Part shown: positions 28,469 through 37,144 of the stretch, one piece after another
Layout of the letters: every line of letters starts with the position of its first letter
How positions within the stretch are numbered: the stretch's first letter is position 1
The notes under the pieces: generated by a model
Database searches by the model: none
What the model was told of the DNA's origin: nothing
What the model saw: the letters and a program-made list of their open reading frames with translations, nothing else
Assembly (NCBI RefSeq): GCF_009674885.1
Contig: NZ_WKKA01000007.1
Coordinates: 124,001-188,000, forward strand
DNA length: 64,000 nt
Direction of reading: 5' to 3'
From: Paracoccus sp. S-4012
GTDB taxonomy: Bacteria > Pseudomonadota > Alphaproteobacteria > Rhodobacterales > Rhodobacteraceae
Program-made: the position numbers and the translations under genes

Positions 28469-29508
28469 GCGTCTTCCTCGAAGGGATCGGCCGGCACGTC
28501 GCGCTCGTGCCAGCCGAGATTGGCCCAGGTGCGGGCCATGTGCTGCGGCATGGGCGCGGTGATCGTGACGCGCGCGCCGGTGATCGGGTGGTCGAAGGCG
28601 ATCGAGCGGGCGTGCAGGTGCAGCTTGCGGCTGATCTCGCCGCCGAGCTGCGCGCCCCAGCCGTCGCCGAGGTTCTCCTGCCCCGAGCCGCCATACTTGC
28701 CGTCGCCGATGACCGGATGGCCAAGCTCGGCCATATGCGCGCGCAGCTGGTGCGTGCGGCCGGTCACGGGCACGAGCGCACACCACGAGGCGCGGGTGCC
28801 GAGCGCGTCCAGCACCGCGTAGTCGGTCGTGGCGCGCTTCGCGCCCTCCGTCTCAGCGATCTTCGCGGGGTGGACGCAGATCATCCGCTCGCCCTCGCCG
28901 CTGCGGCCGTGGCCGGGCGCCTTGACGAGGCCGAAGCGGATCGTGCCCATCTTGGGGCTGGGCACGCCCGCCACGGCGGCCCAGTAGATCTTGCGCGTGC
29001 TGCGCGCCGCAAAGGCGGCCGAGAGGGCGCGGGCGATGCGGTCGGTGCGCGCCAGAAGCAGCACGCCCGAGGTGTCCTTGTCGAGCCGGTGGACCAGCTT
29101 CGGACGCTCCTTGTAGCCGAACATCAGGGCGGGCGTGAGGCCATCCACATGCCTGTCGCCCTGCCCCGATCCGCCCTGCGACGGCAGTCCCGGCGGCTTG
29201 TTCAGCGCGATGATGTGCTGGTCCTTCCACAGCACCGCGGCCTGGATCATGGCGGCATCCGCGTCGGACGCCTCGGCCCGGCGAGGGGCGAGGGCCGGCG
29301 CGTCCGGCAGCGGCGGCACGCGGACCTGCTGCCCGGGCAGGACGCGGGTCGCCGGTTTCACCCGGCCGCCGTCCACCCGCAGCTGCCCCGTGCGGCAGAG
29401 CTTCTCGATGGCGATCTGATTCAGCTGCGGGTAGCGCCGCCTGAGCCAGCGGTCGAGTCGCTGCTCGCCCTCGTCCTCCGACACGGTAAGAGTCTGGACG
29501 CCGCTCAT
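28465..29508 (-). CDS. rluC: Ribosomal large subunit pseudouridine synthase (RluC/RluD family)
   Basis: 347 residues: an N-terminal S4 RNA-binding domain (about 14-65: QRLDRWLRRRYPQLNQIAIEKLCRTG) and a pseudouridine synthase domain with the catalytic Asp143 in VHRLDKDTSGVLLLAR. It isomerises uridines in 23S rRNA. RluC is favoured over RluD from the length and the context, but the exact target positions are inferred. It overlaps crcB upstream and the HAD gene downstream by 4 bases each. Confidence 0.9.
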   Translation of the reverse strand: MSGVQTLTVSEDEGEQRLDRWLRRRYPQLNQIAIEKLCRTGQLRVDGGRVKPATRVLPGQQVRVPPLPDAPALAPRRAEASDADAAMIQAAVLWKDQHIIALNKPPGLPSQGGSGQGDRHVDGLTPALMFGYKERPKLVHRLDKDTSGVLLLARTDRIARALSAAFAARSTRKIYWAAVAGVPSPKMGTIRFGLVKAPGHGRSGEGERMICVHPAKIAETEGAKRATTDYAVLDALGTRASWCALVPVTGRTHQLRAHMAELGHPVIGDGKYGGSGQENLGDGWGAQLGGEISRKLHLHARSIAFDHPITGARVTITAPMPQHMARTWANLGWHERDVPADPFEEDA

Positions 29509-29885
29509 GCGAACACCGCCCGGCCTGCGGAGAGGCCCGCGACCACGGCCAGCAGCGACAGCGCCACGGACCCAGCGACATAGGCGAGCGCGAGGCCGCC
29601 CTGCCCCTGCTGCCATAACGTCAGCGCGTCGAGCGAGAAGGCCGAGAAGGTGGTGTAGCCGCCGAGGATGCCGGTCATCAGGAACGGTGCGAGATGGTGC
29701 CCGCCGCGATGCGCGAAGAGGGCGGCGAGGAATCCCATGACGAAGCAGCCCAGCACGTTGACGACGAAGGTGCCGACGGGCAGCCCCGGCCCATGCCACG
29801 GCAGCCCGCGCGTGGTCGCGAGGCGCAGCACGGCCCCGACCGCGCCGCCGAGGGCGACCTGAAGATAGATGTTCATGCGGCTCAT
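29505..29885 (-). CDS. crcB: Fluoride channel CrcB (Fluc)
   Basis: 126 residues, four membrane helices. Family motifs are GGAVGAVLRL, FVVNVLGCFVMGF and GGYTTFSAFSLD, the last carrying the fluoride-path Phe and Thr residues. It exports fluoride as an antiparallel dimer. Start at 29885 (MSR), with an alternative ATG at 29876. No fluoride riboswitch is recognisable upstream; the 154-bp gap there is filled mainly by a long palindrome. First gene of crcB-rluC-HAD-ATP12. Confidence 0.9.
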   Translation of the reverse strand: MSRMNIYLQVALGGAVGAVLRLATTRGLPWHGPGLPVGTFVVNVLGCFVMGFLAALFAHRGGHHLAPFLMTGILGGYTTFSAFSLDALTLWQQGQGGLALAYVAGSVALSLLAVVAGLSAGRAVFA

Positions 29886-29966
29886 GTCGCGGCGTGCGGG
29901 GCGGGAGTCAACCGGGGCCCTTCGCGCGTAGCGCAACGGAGGGCGGCACGCACCGGCCTCACGGGC

Positions 29967-30026
29967 ATGGTGCGTTCGGAGAACGCACCTACGGCGATTG
30001 GTAGGTGCGTGGTCCCCACGCACCAT
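29967..30026. repeat. Intergenic double-hairpin palindrome (second copy)
   Basis: Two 26-base arms (29967-29992 and 30001-30026) are inverted copies apart from their loops, separated by 8 bases. Each arm is a hairpin with GGTGCGT/ACGCACC cores, as in the copy at 8682. It lies between rarA and crcB, 13 bases after the rarA stop in the direction of transcription. Confidence 0.85.
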
Positions 30027-30039
30027 CTCCTGCGCCCCC

Positions 30040-31353
30040 TCACCCCTGCCGCTTCAACCGCTGCTGCACGAACCAGTCCAGCCGCTTCTTCAGATCCCGC
30101 TCGAATCCCCGCTCCACCGGCTGATAGAGCACCGGCCGCTTCATCCCCTCGGGGAAATAGTCCTGCCCCGAAAACCCGTCCTCGGCGTCGTGGTCATAGG
30201 CATAGCCCTTGCCGTAGCCCTGCTCCTTCATCAGCTTCGTTGGCGCGTTCAGGATATGGGCGGGCGGCATCAGGCTGCCGGTGCGCCGGGCCTCGGCCCG
30301 CGCGGCCTTGTAGGCCGCGTAGCCCGCGTTCGATTTCGGCGCGAGCGCGAGATAGATCAGCGCCTGCGCGAGCGCGAGTTCGCCTTCGGGACTCCCCAAT
30401 CGCTCGTAGGTCTCCCAGGCCTGCAGGCAGATGGCCTGCGCCTGCGGGTCGGCGAGGCCGATGTCCTCGACCGCCATGCGGGTGATGCGGCGCGCCAGAT
30501 AGCGCGGGTCCTCGCCCCCCTCCAGCATCCGCGCCAGCCAGTAGAGCGCCGCGTCCGGGTCGCTGCCGCGCACCGATTTGTGCAGCGCCGAGATCAGGTT
30601 GTAATGCTCGTCCCCCGACTTGTCGTATTTCGCCGCCCGCCGCATCAGCCGCTGGCCGAGCGCTTGCGGATCGAGCGGCGCGTCGAGCTTCCAGGCCGTC
30701 ACCTGCTCGACCAGGTTCAGGATCGCCCGCCCGTCGCCGTCCGCCATCTCCAGCAGCCGGTCGCGCGCCTCCGGCGTCAGCGGCAGCTTGCGGCCCAGCT
30801 CGCGCTCGGCCCGTTGCGCCAGTTGCTCGAGGTCGGCGGGCGAGAGGCGCTCGAGCACGATCACCTGCGCGCGCGACAGCAGCGCGGCGTTCAGCTCGAA
30901 GCTGGGGTTCTCGGTCGTGGCGCCGACGAGGAGGATGGTGCCGTCCTCCATATGCGGCAGGAAGCTGTCCTGCTGCGCTTTGTTGAAACGGTGGATCTCG
31001 TCAACGAAGAGCAGCGTCCCCTGCCCCTGATCGCGGCGCAGGCGTGCGGCCTCGAACACGCGGCGCAGTTCCGGCACGCCGGAGAAGATCGCGCTGATCT
31101 GCACGAAGGCGAGGTCGGTCTCGTCCGCCAGCAGCCGCGCGATGGTGGTCTTGCCGACCCCCGGTGGCCCCCAGAGGATCAGCGAGCCAAGGCTGCCCGC
31201 GGCCAGCATCGAGCCGAGCGGGCCTTCGGGCGAGAGCACCTTGCCCTGCCCGATCACCTCGCTGAGCGTGCGCGGCCGCAGCCGGTCCGCGAGCGGCCGG
31301 TGCGCGGCCGCGCGCGGTGCGGCGGGTTCGGGGCGGTCGAACAGGTCTTGCAT
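30040..31353 (-). CDS. rarA: Replication-associated recombination protein A (RarA/MgsA ATPase)
   Basis: 437 residues of AAA+ clamp-loader-like ATPase. Walker A GPPGVGKTT (about 62-70), Walker B LLFVDEIHRFN, sensor 1 GATTENPSFE, and a C-terminal tetramerisation region (ALYWLARMLEGGEDPRYLARRI). It acts at stalled replication forks with SSB. It begins 45 bases after luxI ends on the same strand, so some readthrough from the quorum-sensing genes is possible. Confidence 0.95.
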   Translation of the reverse strand: MQDLFDRPEPAAPRAAAHRPLADRLRPRTLSEVIGQGKVLSPEGPLGSMLAAGSLGSLILWGPPGVGKTTIARLLADETDLAFVQISAIFSGVPELRRVFEAARLRRDQGQGTLLFVDEIHRFNKAQQDSFLPHMEDGTILLVGATTENPSFELNAALLSRAQVIVLERLSPADLEQLAQRAERELGRKLPLTPEARDRLLEMADGDGRAILNLVEQVTAWKLDAPLDPQALGQRLMRRAAKYDKSGDEHYNLISALHKSVRGSDPDAALYWLARMLEGGEDPRYLARRITRMAVEDIGLADPQAQAICLQAWETYERLGSPEGELALAQALIYLALAPKSNAGYAAYKAARAEARRTGSLMPPAHILNAPTKLMKEQGYGKGYAYDHDAEDGFSGQDYFPEGMKRPVLYQPVERGFERDLKKRLDWFVQQRLKRQG

Positions 31354-31398
31354 GGCGGGCGGCAGGTTACGCCGCCCGCCCTGCCGCCGGAAGTGGCA

Positions 31399-31989
31399 TC
31401 AGTGCAGCTTCTGGGCGAGGTTGATCGACACGCATTGCGACACGCTGTCCTCGAACTCCAGCGGGCGTCCGATGCCCGTGATGTCGAGATTGCAGCGCTT
31501 GGCCCAGCGCGGCCAGGTGGCCGAGATGATGCCGATGAGCCGCGTCGCGCCCAGTTCGCGGGCCGAGCGCGTCATCTCGCCGATCAGCATGCCGTGGACC
31601 TTGCGGCGAATCGCCATCGGGACCGAGTGGTTGACGAACACGCGCGAGCTTTCCCACACATGCGCCTCCACCGGGGCCTCCTCGTAGAGCAGATCCTGCG
31701 GGATCGTGTCCTTCAGGAGGCCGATCTGCGCGTCGCGGATCATGTAGCTGTAGATGCCGCATTTGGCCGTGGTCGGCGTCAGGCGGATGCCCGCCAGGAT
31801 GTCGCCGCGGTCGTGGATGGCGACCCAGCGGCTCTGCGGCGTGTCGTACTGGTCGAACTCCATGCCCTCGTCCTCCGGCAGCGGCCAGCGGTTCTGGACG
31901 ATGAAGCTCTGCTTGCGGGCGCGCAGCAGGTTGGCGAACAGCTCGCCGTGCTGGTGGAGGTTCGAGAAAGAAAGGGTGGTCGTCTGCAT
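31399..31989 (-). CDS. luxI: Acyl-homoserine lactone synthase (LuxI family, CerI/GtaI-like)
   Basis: 196 residues. Invariant LuxI residues are present: Arg and Trp in RKQSFIVQNRW, Asp residues in EFDQYDTPQSRWVAI, Arg in LAGIRLTPTT, and the Glu/Arg pair in VWESSRVFVN. It makes an acyl-homoserine lactone from SAM and acyl-ACP. The sequence resembles the Rhodobacterales group that usually produces long-chain signals, which is inference. The ATG at 31989 has AGGAG nine bases upstream; it is 66 bases downstream of luxR. An inverted repeat CTGA-TTT-TCAG (32010-32020) lies just ahead, but no standard lux box was found. Confidence 0.92.
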   Translation of the reverse strand: MQTTTLSFSNLHQHGELFANLLRARKQSFIVQNRWPLPEDEGMEFDQYDTPQSRWVAIHDRGDILAGIRLTPTTAKCGIYSYMIRDAQIGLLKDTIPQDLLYEEAPVEAHVWESSRVFVNHSVPMAIRRKVHGMLIGEMTRSARELGATRLIGIISATWPRWAKRCNLDITGIGRPLEFEDSVSQCVSINLAQKLH

Positions 31990-32055
31990 TGCTTGTGCTC
32001 CTGGGCTGAAAATCAGTTTCCCCAAGTGCATACGCCGAAGTTGATGAATGAACCC

Positions 32056-32667
32056 CTACAGCAGACGGTAGTCCTTGGCTCTCTGCAGCGCCTCGGCAGT
32101 AGTGCGCGCATCGAGGCGTTCGCGCGCCGAGATGAGCCTTGCCTTGAAAGCGCTTTCGGAAATCCCAAGTTTGGCAGCCGCCGCTGCGTAGCGGTCCCCT
32201 TCGGCGATGCATCTCAGGGCCTCCTGCTGAGCCTTCGTCAGGCTCTCCGGGGGCTTCAGCTGATCGTGAAGCCTGCGGATCGTGTCCGAGATAGTCGTGA
32301 TCTCGGCGTCTGTGAACTCGCGCGTGTCATGCGCGAAGTTGGCGATCGTCCGTGATGTGATCACACCACAGGAGACCGTCAACCCGTAGGTCAGGCCGTG
32401 GTCGGCCGCGTCCTTGAGGATGCCGAAGGGGTCGGGGACGGGAAGTTCGCTCCACCGGCAGGCGCCGGTGGTCGAGAAGCCCCAGGCGATGACGGGATCG
32501 CGCAGGGCATAGGCGTGGCGCGCGTAGCGGTCGCTCCACCGGGGCGAGTATGTCTGGAACTGCATCAGAGGTGCGGCGAAGCGGATATGGAATGCGATAT
32601 AATACCCCGAGGGCGAGAGCTTCTGCAGCTTCGGGAGGGCTGCCTGTATCTGGTGACGCGCTGACAT
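32056..32667 (-). CDS. luxR: LuxR-family quorum-sensing regulator
   Basis: 203 residues. The autoinducer-binding domain carries the expected Trp, Tyr and Asp pattern (YSPRWSDRYARHAYALRDPVIAWG), then PFGILKDAADHGLTYG. The C-terminal LuxR helix-turn-helix is SLTKAQQEALRCIAEGDRYAAAAAKLGISESAFKARL. At 203 residues it is shorter than most LuxR proteins (about 240) but both domains are recognisable. It probably controls luxI directly downstream. G+C is slightly lower than in its neighbours. ATG at 32667; the ribosome-binding site is weak (AGGCGATGAA). Confidence 0.88.
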   Translation of the reverse strand: MSARHQIQAALPKLQKLSPSGYYIAFHIRFAAPLMQFQTYSPRWSDRYARHAYALRDPVIAWGFSTTGACRWSELPVPDPFGILKDAADHGLTYGLTVSCGVITSRTIANFAHDTREFTDAEITTISDTIRRLHDQLKPPESLTKAQQEALRCIAEGDRYAAAAAKLGISESAFKARLISARERLDARTTAEALQRAKDYRLL

Positions 32668-32760
32668 TTCATCGCCTATTGGAGGGGCGAGAGAGCCGAG
32701 GTCAACTTATCAGTGCATAGAAAGATGCCCATCGTTCATCCGGTCGCACGGAAAACGCTT

Positions 32761-32786
32761 GGCCGGACCACTTGCGCGGCCCGGCC
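32761..32786 (-). terminator. Probable terminator of the rpsM-rplQ operon
   Basis: GGCCGG-ACC paired with GG-CCCGGCC (one mismatch), followed on the minus strand by AAGCGTTTT. It lies 25 bases after the rplQ stop and separates the ribosomal operon from luxR. Confidence 0.6.
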
Positions 32787-32811
32787 ATCATCACGAATCA
32801 GATAGGAGCGC

Positions 32812-33234
32812 TCAGGCTTCGGCCAGGGCATCCTCGGCCTGGAGCCGGGCCCGGTCGGCGGCGCCCTTGGCCTCCGGGTCGCGGTCCACGAACTCGATGA
32901 TCGCCATCGGCGCCATGTCGCCATAGCGGAAACCGGCCTTCAGGATGCGGATGTAGCCGCCCTGACGCTCCTTGTAGCGCGGCCCGAGCTCGTCGAAGAG
33001 CTTGGCGACATACGGGTCCTGCTTCAGCTGCGCCGCGGCCTGGCGGCGGGCGTGCAGGTCGCCGCGCTTGGCGAGCGTGATGAGCTTCTCGACGATCGGA
33101 CGCAGTTCCTTGGCCTTGGGCAGCGTCGTCTTGATCTGCTCATGCTCGATCAGGCTGCCGGCCATGTTCGCGAACAGGGCCTTGCGGTGCTCATGGGTGC
33201 GGTTGAGGCGGCGGTAGCCGCGGGCGTGGCGCAT
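32812..33234 (-). CDS. rplQ: 50S ribosomal protein L17
   Basis: 140 residues, starting [20 protein letters not shown], the unmistakable L17 N-terminus, with [23 protein letters not shown] in the core. The C-terminal extension ([21 protein letters not shown]) is common in alphaproteobacteria. It lies at the 50S exit-tunnel region. Last gene of the alpha operon; separated from rpoA by an unusually long 142-bp gap carrying hairpins. Confidence 0.97.
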   Translation of the reverse strand: MRHARGYRRLNRTHEHRKALFANMAGSLIEHEQIKTTLPKAKELRPIVEKLITLAKRGDLHARRQAAAQLKQDPYVAKLFDELGPRYKERQGGYIRILKAGFRYGDMAPMAIIEFVDRDPEAKGAADRARLQAEDALAEA

Positions 33235-33316
33235 GGGTGTCTCCTATAGCGTTTTATGCTTTGTCTGGCGGCGCTGCGTGGACGCCGCTCTCCTTGGGGC
33301 GGGATGCCCGGTGGTC

Positions 33317-33369
33317 GCAGGTGCGTCCAGAGGACGCATCCTGCGTTGGCGCGCGGTTCCCCGCGCGCC
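33317..33369. repeat. Two hairpins in the rpoA-rplQ gap
   Basis: First, an imperfect palindrome GCAGGTGCGTCC/GGACGCATCCTGC (33317-33344), a degenerate member of the GGTGCGT repeat family. Second, a perfect 9-bp stem GGCGCGCGG/CCGCGCGCC with a TTCC loop (33348-33369). Both are inside a single ribosomal transcript, 7 bases after the rpoA stop. Confidence 0.7.
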
Positions 33370-33376
33370 GAACTCG

Positions 33377-34393
33377 TCAGAACTGCTCGTCGAACCGCTT
33401 GGCCAGGTCCTCGATGTTCTCCGGCGGCCAGTCGACCACGTCCATGCCGAGATGCAGGCCCATGCCCGAGAGCACTTCCTTGATCTCGTTCAGCGACTTG
33501 CGGCCGAAGTTCGGGGTCCGCAGCATCTCGGCCTCGGTCTTCTGAATCAGGTCGCCGATATACACGATGTTGTCGTTCTTCAGGCAGTTGGCCGAGCGGA
33601 CCGACAGCTCCAGCTCGTCGACCTTCTTCAGCAGGCGCGGATCGAACTCCAGCCCATCCTCGGCGGTCTGGGCGCGGGCGCTCTCCGGCTCCTCGAAGTT
33701 GACGAACACCGCCAGCTGGTCCTGCAGGATGCGGGCGGCATAGGCTACCGCGTCCTCGGGGCTGAGGCTGCCATCGGTCTCGACCCGCATGGTCAGGCGG
33801 TCATAGTCCAGCACCTGCCCCTCGCGGGTCGGCGTGACCTCGTAGCTGACGCGCTTGACCGGCGAGAAGATGGCGTCGATCGGGATCAGGCCGATCGGCG
33901 CGTCCTCGGGCCGGTTCTTGTCGGCCGCGACATAGCCCTTGCCGTTCTGGACGGTCAGTTCCATGTGCAGCTCCGCCCCCTCGTCGAGGTGGCAGATCAG
34001 GTGGTCGCGGTTCAGGATGGTGATGCCCGCGGTTTCCTGAATCTGGCCGGCCTTGACCTCGCCCGGACCCTTGGCGCTGAGCGTCAGGCGCTTGGGCGTG
34101 TCCACGTCCATCTTCAGCGTCACGCCCTTGAGGTTCAGCACGATGTCGGTAACGTCCTCGCGGACGCCGGCGACCGAGCTGAACTCGTGCAGCACGTTGT
34201 CGATCTGGACCGAGGTGATGGCCGCGCCCTGCAGCGACGACATCAGCACCCGGCGCAGCGCGTTGCCGAGGGTCAGGCCGAAGCCCCGCTCCAGCGGCTC
34301 GGCGATGACGGTGGCGGTGCGGCTGGCGTCGGCGCCCGGACGAATATCGAGCTGGCCGGGCTTGATGAGCTCGGCCCAGTTCCTGTGGATCAT
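33377..34393 (-). CDS. rpoA: DNA-directed RNA polymerase alpha subunit
   Basis: 338 residues. The N-terminal assembly domain has [24 protein letters not shown]; after a linker, the C-terminal domain (about 265-330) contains [47 protein letters not shown], which contacts UP elements and activators. The ATG at 34393 ([12 protein letters not shown]) follows GGAGGG. It is 112 bases after rpsK. Confidence 0.97.
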   Translation of the reverse strand: MIHRNWAELIKPGQLDIRPGADASRTATVIAEPLERGFGLTLGNALRRVLMSSLQGAAITSVQIDNVLHEFSSVAGVREDVTDIVLNLKGVTLKMDVDTPKRLTLSAKGPGEVKAGQIQETAGITILNRDHLICHLDEGAELHMELTVQNGKGYVAADKNRPEDAPIGLIPIDAIFSPVKRVSYEVTPTREGQVLDYDRLTMRVETDGSLSPEDAVAYAARILQDQLAVFVNFEEPESARAQTAEDGLEFDPRLLKKVDELELSVRSANCLKNDNIVYIGDLIQKTEAEMLRTPNFGRKSLNEIKEVLSGMGLHLGMDVVDWPPENIEDLAKRFDEQF

Positions 34394-34505
34394 GCGTCCC
34401 TCCATTCCTGTTTCCGGCCCATGTCCAGCGACCGGAAACGCCCGAGGAAAAAATGCGTGGACCGGACCGCGCGGGCAGGCGCGATCCGGCAAAGGCGAGA
34501 ACGGG

Positions 34506-34895
34506 TCAGACGCGCCGGCGCTTGGGCGGGCGGACGCCGTTATGCGCGATCGGCGTCACGTCGCGGATCGCGGTGATGTTGAAGCCGACCGCGGCCAGCG
34601 CCCGGAGCGCCGATTCGCGGCCCGAGCCGGGGCCCTGGACCTCGACCTCGATGGTGCGCATGCCGTGCTCCTGCGCCTTGCGGCCGGCGTCCTCGGCGGC
34701 CATCTGCGCGGCGTAGGGGGTCGATTTGCGCGAACCCTTGAAGCCCATGGTGCCGGCCGACGACCACGAGATCGCGTTGCCCTGCACGTCCGAGATCAGG
34801 ATCTTGGTGTTGTTGAAGCTGCTGTTCACATGCGCCACGCCGGTGGCGATGTTCTTGCGCTCCTTGCGCTTCATGCGCGTCTTGTCGCGTGCCAT
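34506..34895 (-). CDS. rpsK: 30S ribosomal protein S11
   Basis: 129 residues; [26 protein letters not shown] and [20 protein letters not shown] are standard S11 text, and the basic C-terminus [18 protein letters not shown] is complete. It forms part of the 30S platform. It lies 12 bases after rpsM. Confidence 0.97.
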   Translation of the reverse strand: MARDKTRMKRKERKNIATGVAHVNSSFNNTKILISDVQGNAISWSSAGTMGFKGSRKSTPYAAQMAAEDAGRKAQEHGMRTIEVEVQGPGSGRESALRALAAVGFNITAIRDVTPIAHNGVRPPKRRRV

Positions 34896-34907
34896 CTGCC
34901 TTGCCCC

Positions 34908-35276
34908 TTACTTCTTCTTGCCGGCGATCGGCTTGGCCGGGCCCTTGCGGGTGCGGGCATTGGTGTGGGTCCGCTGACCGCGCACCGGCAGGCCGCGGCG
35001 ATGGCGCAGGCCACGGTAGGAGCCGAGGTCCATCAGCCGCTTGATGTTCATCTGCGTGTCGCGGCGCAGGTCGCCCTCGACCGTCAGGTTCGCGTCGATG
35101 AACTCGCGGATCTGCAGCACTTCGGCGTCCGAGAGCTCGTTCACGCGGCGGGTCGGATCGATGCCGACGGCCTGGACGATCTGCTCGGCGTTGTGGGCGC
35201 CGATTCCGTGGATATAGGTCAGCGCGATGGGGACGCGCTTGCCCGTGGGGATGTTGACGCCGGCGATACGAGCCAC
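34908..35276 (-). CDS. rpsM: 30S ribosomal protein S13
   Basis: 122 residues; begins with [25 protein letters not shown] after a GTG initiator at 35276 (AAGGAAGAG upstream). The S13 end [24 protein letters not shown] is complete. It sits in the 30S head and contacts the P-site tRNA. First gene of this cluster in the window; the usual upstream adk/secY are not here, so the operon is split from the rest of the ribosomal genes. Confidence 0.96.
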   Translation of the reverse strand: MARIAGVNIPTGKRVPIALTYIHGIGAHNAEQIVQAVGIDPTRRVNELSDAEVLQIREFIDANLTVEGDLRRDTQMNIKRLMDLGSYRGLRHRRGLPVRGQRTHTNARTRKGPAKPIAGKKK

Positions 35277-35408
35277 GCTGTCTCTTCCTTTTCGTTGCGG
35301 TTCCGTAGTGCCGGAACCTTTTTTCACAACCGATGACCCGAAGACACGCGCCTCCGGGCCATTGACGACGACCCCGTGACGGGGTGATTCTCTTGCGAGA
35401 TACTGCGA

Positions 35409-35435
35409 CGTATAGGTCGGGGTGGGGAGCGTCAA
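35409..35435 (-). promoter_or_regulatory. Candidate sigma-70 promoter of the rpsM operon
   Basis: On the minus strand TTGACG (35435-35430) is followed by TATACG (35414-35409) with a short 15-base spacer, 133 bases upstream of rpsM and directly after the end of the oxidoreductase operon. Confidence 0.45.
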
Positions 35436-35451
35436 GCCCGGGCGCCAAGGG

Positions 35452-36849
35452 TCAGCGGACCACCGCGGCGCGGGCCTCGTCGTCGGCTGGCAGGTTCGCC
35501 AGTTCCTCCAGCGTGATCGGCTTCACCGGCGGACGCAAGCGGTAATGGCCGATCTGCTGCGGCGTGCGGCCGCGGGCCCGGGCGATCAGCTCCGTCACGG
35601 TGAGGCCGCAGAGGCGGCCCTGGCACGGGCCCATCCCGGCGCGCAGATAGGCCTTGGCCTGGTTCGGCCCCGCCGCCCCGATCTCGACGGCGCGCAGCAC
35701 GTCGCGGGCGCGCACCTCCTCGCAACGGCAGACGATGGTGTCCCCCGCCGGGATGCGGAAGCGGTCGGGTGGGCGGTAGAGGCGGTCGAGGAAGGCCCGG
35801 CCGCGCAGCGCGCGCCGGAGGCCGCGGCGGGCGGCGGCGAGGGCCGCGGCGTCCGTGTCGCGCCCGAGCGCGGTCAGCGCCGCATGGCCCGCGATCCGCC
35901 CGGCCAGCGTCGCCGCCCCGGCCCCGCCGATCCCGGCCCCGTCGCCCGCGATGGCGATCCCCGGCACGCTTGTCTGACCGTCCGCGTCCGTCTCCGGCCG
36001 CCAGCAGAGCTGCGCCTCGTCCCAACCATGCCGCACCCCCGCGGCCATGGCGAGGTTGACCTCCGGCACCACGCCCTGATGCAGCAGGAGCAGCCCGGCG
36101 GCGAACTCCTCGTGCCGTCCGCCAGCCTCATATCGCACGGCCTCGAGACGATCCGCCCCGAGCGCCTCGAGCGCGGTGACTCGCACGACCGGCACGCTCC
36201 CCCGCACCTCGCGCATCAGCGCCAGCCCCTTGCGGAAATAGGGCGAGAGCACGAACCCCGGCGCATGGCGCAGCGCCGCCGCCGTCAGCCGCGGCGTGGT
36301 CTCGAGGATGCGCTCGATCCGCCCGCCCGCGCGCAGGATCTGCGCCGCGAGCAACCAGAGGAGCGGCCCCTGCCCCGCCAGAACGGTCGGCACATCCGGC
36401 ACCAGCCCCGAACCCTTCAGCAGCCCCTGTGCCGCCCCCGCGGTCATCACGCCCGGCAGCGTCCAGCCGGGGATCGGAAACGGCCGCTCCATCGCGCCGG
36501 TGGCGAGGATCACGCGCCGCGCCTGCAGCACCGCCGAGCCGCCGCCGACCGACACGGCGATCTCCAGATGGCGGTCGAGCGACCAGACCGTGGCGCGGTG
36601 GATCACTTCGGCGGGGCTCGCTCGCAGCCGCTCGACCTCGCGCCGCCCGGCCCAGTAATCGGCCCCCAGCAGCGCCTCGTCCCGCAGCGGCGTGCTGTCG
36701 ATCGCGCGCCAGACCTGCCCTCCGGGACCGGGATTTTCGTCCAGCAGCAGGGTCCGCGCGCCGCCCTCGGCCGCCACGGTCGCCGCGGCGATGCCGGCCG
36801 GTCCGGCGCCGACGACGACCACATCGTAGCTCTCATGGGGCGGGCTCAC
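35452..36849 (-). CDS. FAD/[2Fe-2S] oxidoreductase subunit (HcnB/OoxA/LhpE-like)
   Basis: 465 residues. An N-terminal FAD-binding motif ([15 protein letters not shown]), a central pyridine-nucleotide-disulphide-type fold with [28 protein letters not shown], and a C-terminal BFD-like [2Fe-2S] domain with cysteines in VCRCEE and [11 protein letters not shown]. Such subunits form hetero-oligomeric dehydrogenases for opines, D-hydroxyproline or glycine (HcnABC). GTG start overlapping the ferredoxin-like gene by GTGA. Substrate cannot be assigned. Confidence 0.88.
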   Translation of the reverse strand: MSPPHESYDVVVVGAGPAGIAAATVAAEGGARTLLLDENPGPGGQVWRAIDSTPLRDEALLGADYWAGRREVERLRASPAEVIHRATVWSLDRHLEIAVSVGGGSAVLQARRVILATGAMERPFPIPGWTLPGVMTAGAAQGLLKGSGLVPDVPTVLAGQGPLLWLLAAQILRAGGRIERILETTPRLTAAALRHAPGFVLSPYFRKGLALMREVRGSVPVVRVTALEALGADRLEAVRYEAGGRHEEFAAGLLLLHQGVVPEVNLAMAAGVRHGWDEAQLCWRPETDADGQTSVPGIAIAGDGAGIGGAGAATLAGRIAGHAALTALGRDTDAAALAAARRGLRRALRGRAFLDRLYRPPDRFRIPAGDTIVCRCEEVRARDVLRAVEIGAAGPNQAKAYLRAGMGPCQGRLCGLTVTELIARARGRTPQQIGHYRLRPPVKPITLEELANLPADDEARAAVVR

Positions 36850-37142
36850 CGCCCCACCTGGCGCGCCCCGCGCTGCACCTCGACCCGCATCCCCTCGCGC
36901 ACCGCGATCAGGCAGCCCTGCCGGTTGCCGACCCCGTCGATGCTCACCAGGCAGTCGAAGCAGACGCCCATCATGCAAAAGGGCAGCCGCGCCGCGCCCG
37001 AGACCGCCGTCCGCCGCCGCACGTCGCGCCCGGAGGCGAGCAGCGCCGCGGCCACCGTGTCGCCCTCGCGGGCCCTGACGGCCGCGCCGTCGATGGTGAT
37101 GCCGACCTCGGGGCGCGGGTCGGCCATGGCGCGGCGGAACAT
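36846..37142 (-). CDS. Small [2Fe-2S] ferredoxin-like subunit (HcnA-like)
   Basis: 98 residues with cysteines in LPFCMMGVCFDCLVSID and NRQGC, the plant-type [2Fe-2S] pattern of HcnA/LhpF-type gamma subunits. It shuttles electrons between the two flavin subunits. ATG at 37142, two bases after the DAO-type gene; coupled to the FAD subunit downstream. The alternative start MADPRPEV (residue 6) is possible. Confidence 0.88.
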   Translation of the reverse strand: MFRRAMADPRPEVGITIDGAAVRAREGDTVAAALLASGRDVRRRTAVSGAARLPFCMMGVCFDCLVSIDGVGNRQGCLIAVREGMRVEVQRGARQVGR

Positions 37143-37144
37143 GC

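Noticed and set aside
29886-30039. Fluoride riboswitch upstream of crcB
   Set aside because: The conserved GGCGATGG start and pseudoknot elements are not found; the gap is mostly the double-hairpin repeat.
31990-32055. Standard lux box ahead of luxI
   Set aside because: No CTGTCAA-type 20-bp palindrome is present; only a short CTGA-TTT-TCAG repeat, too small to call.
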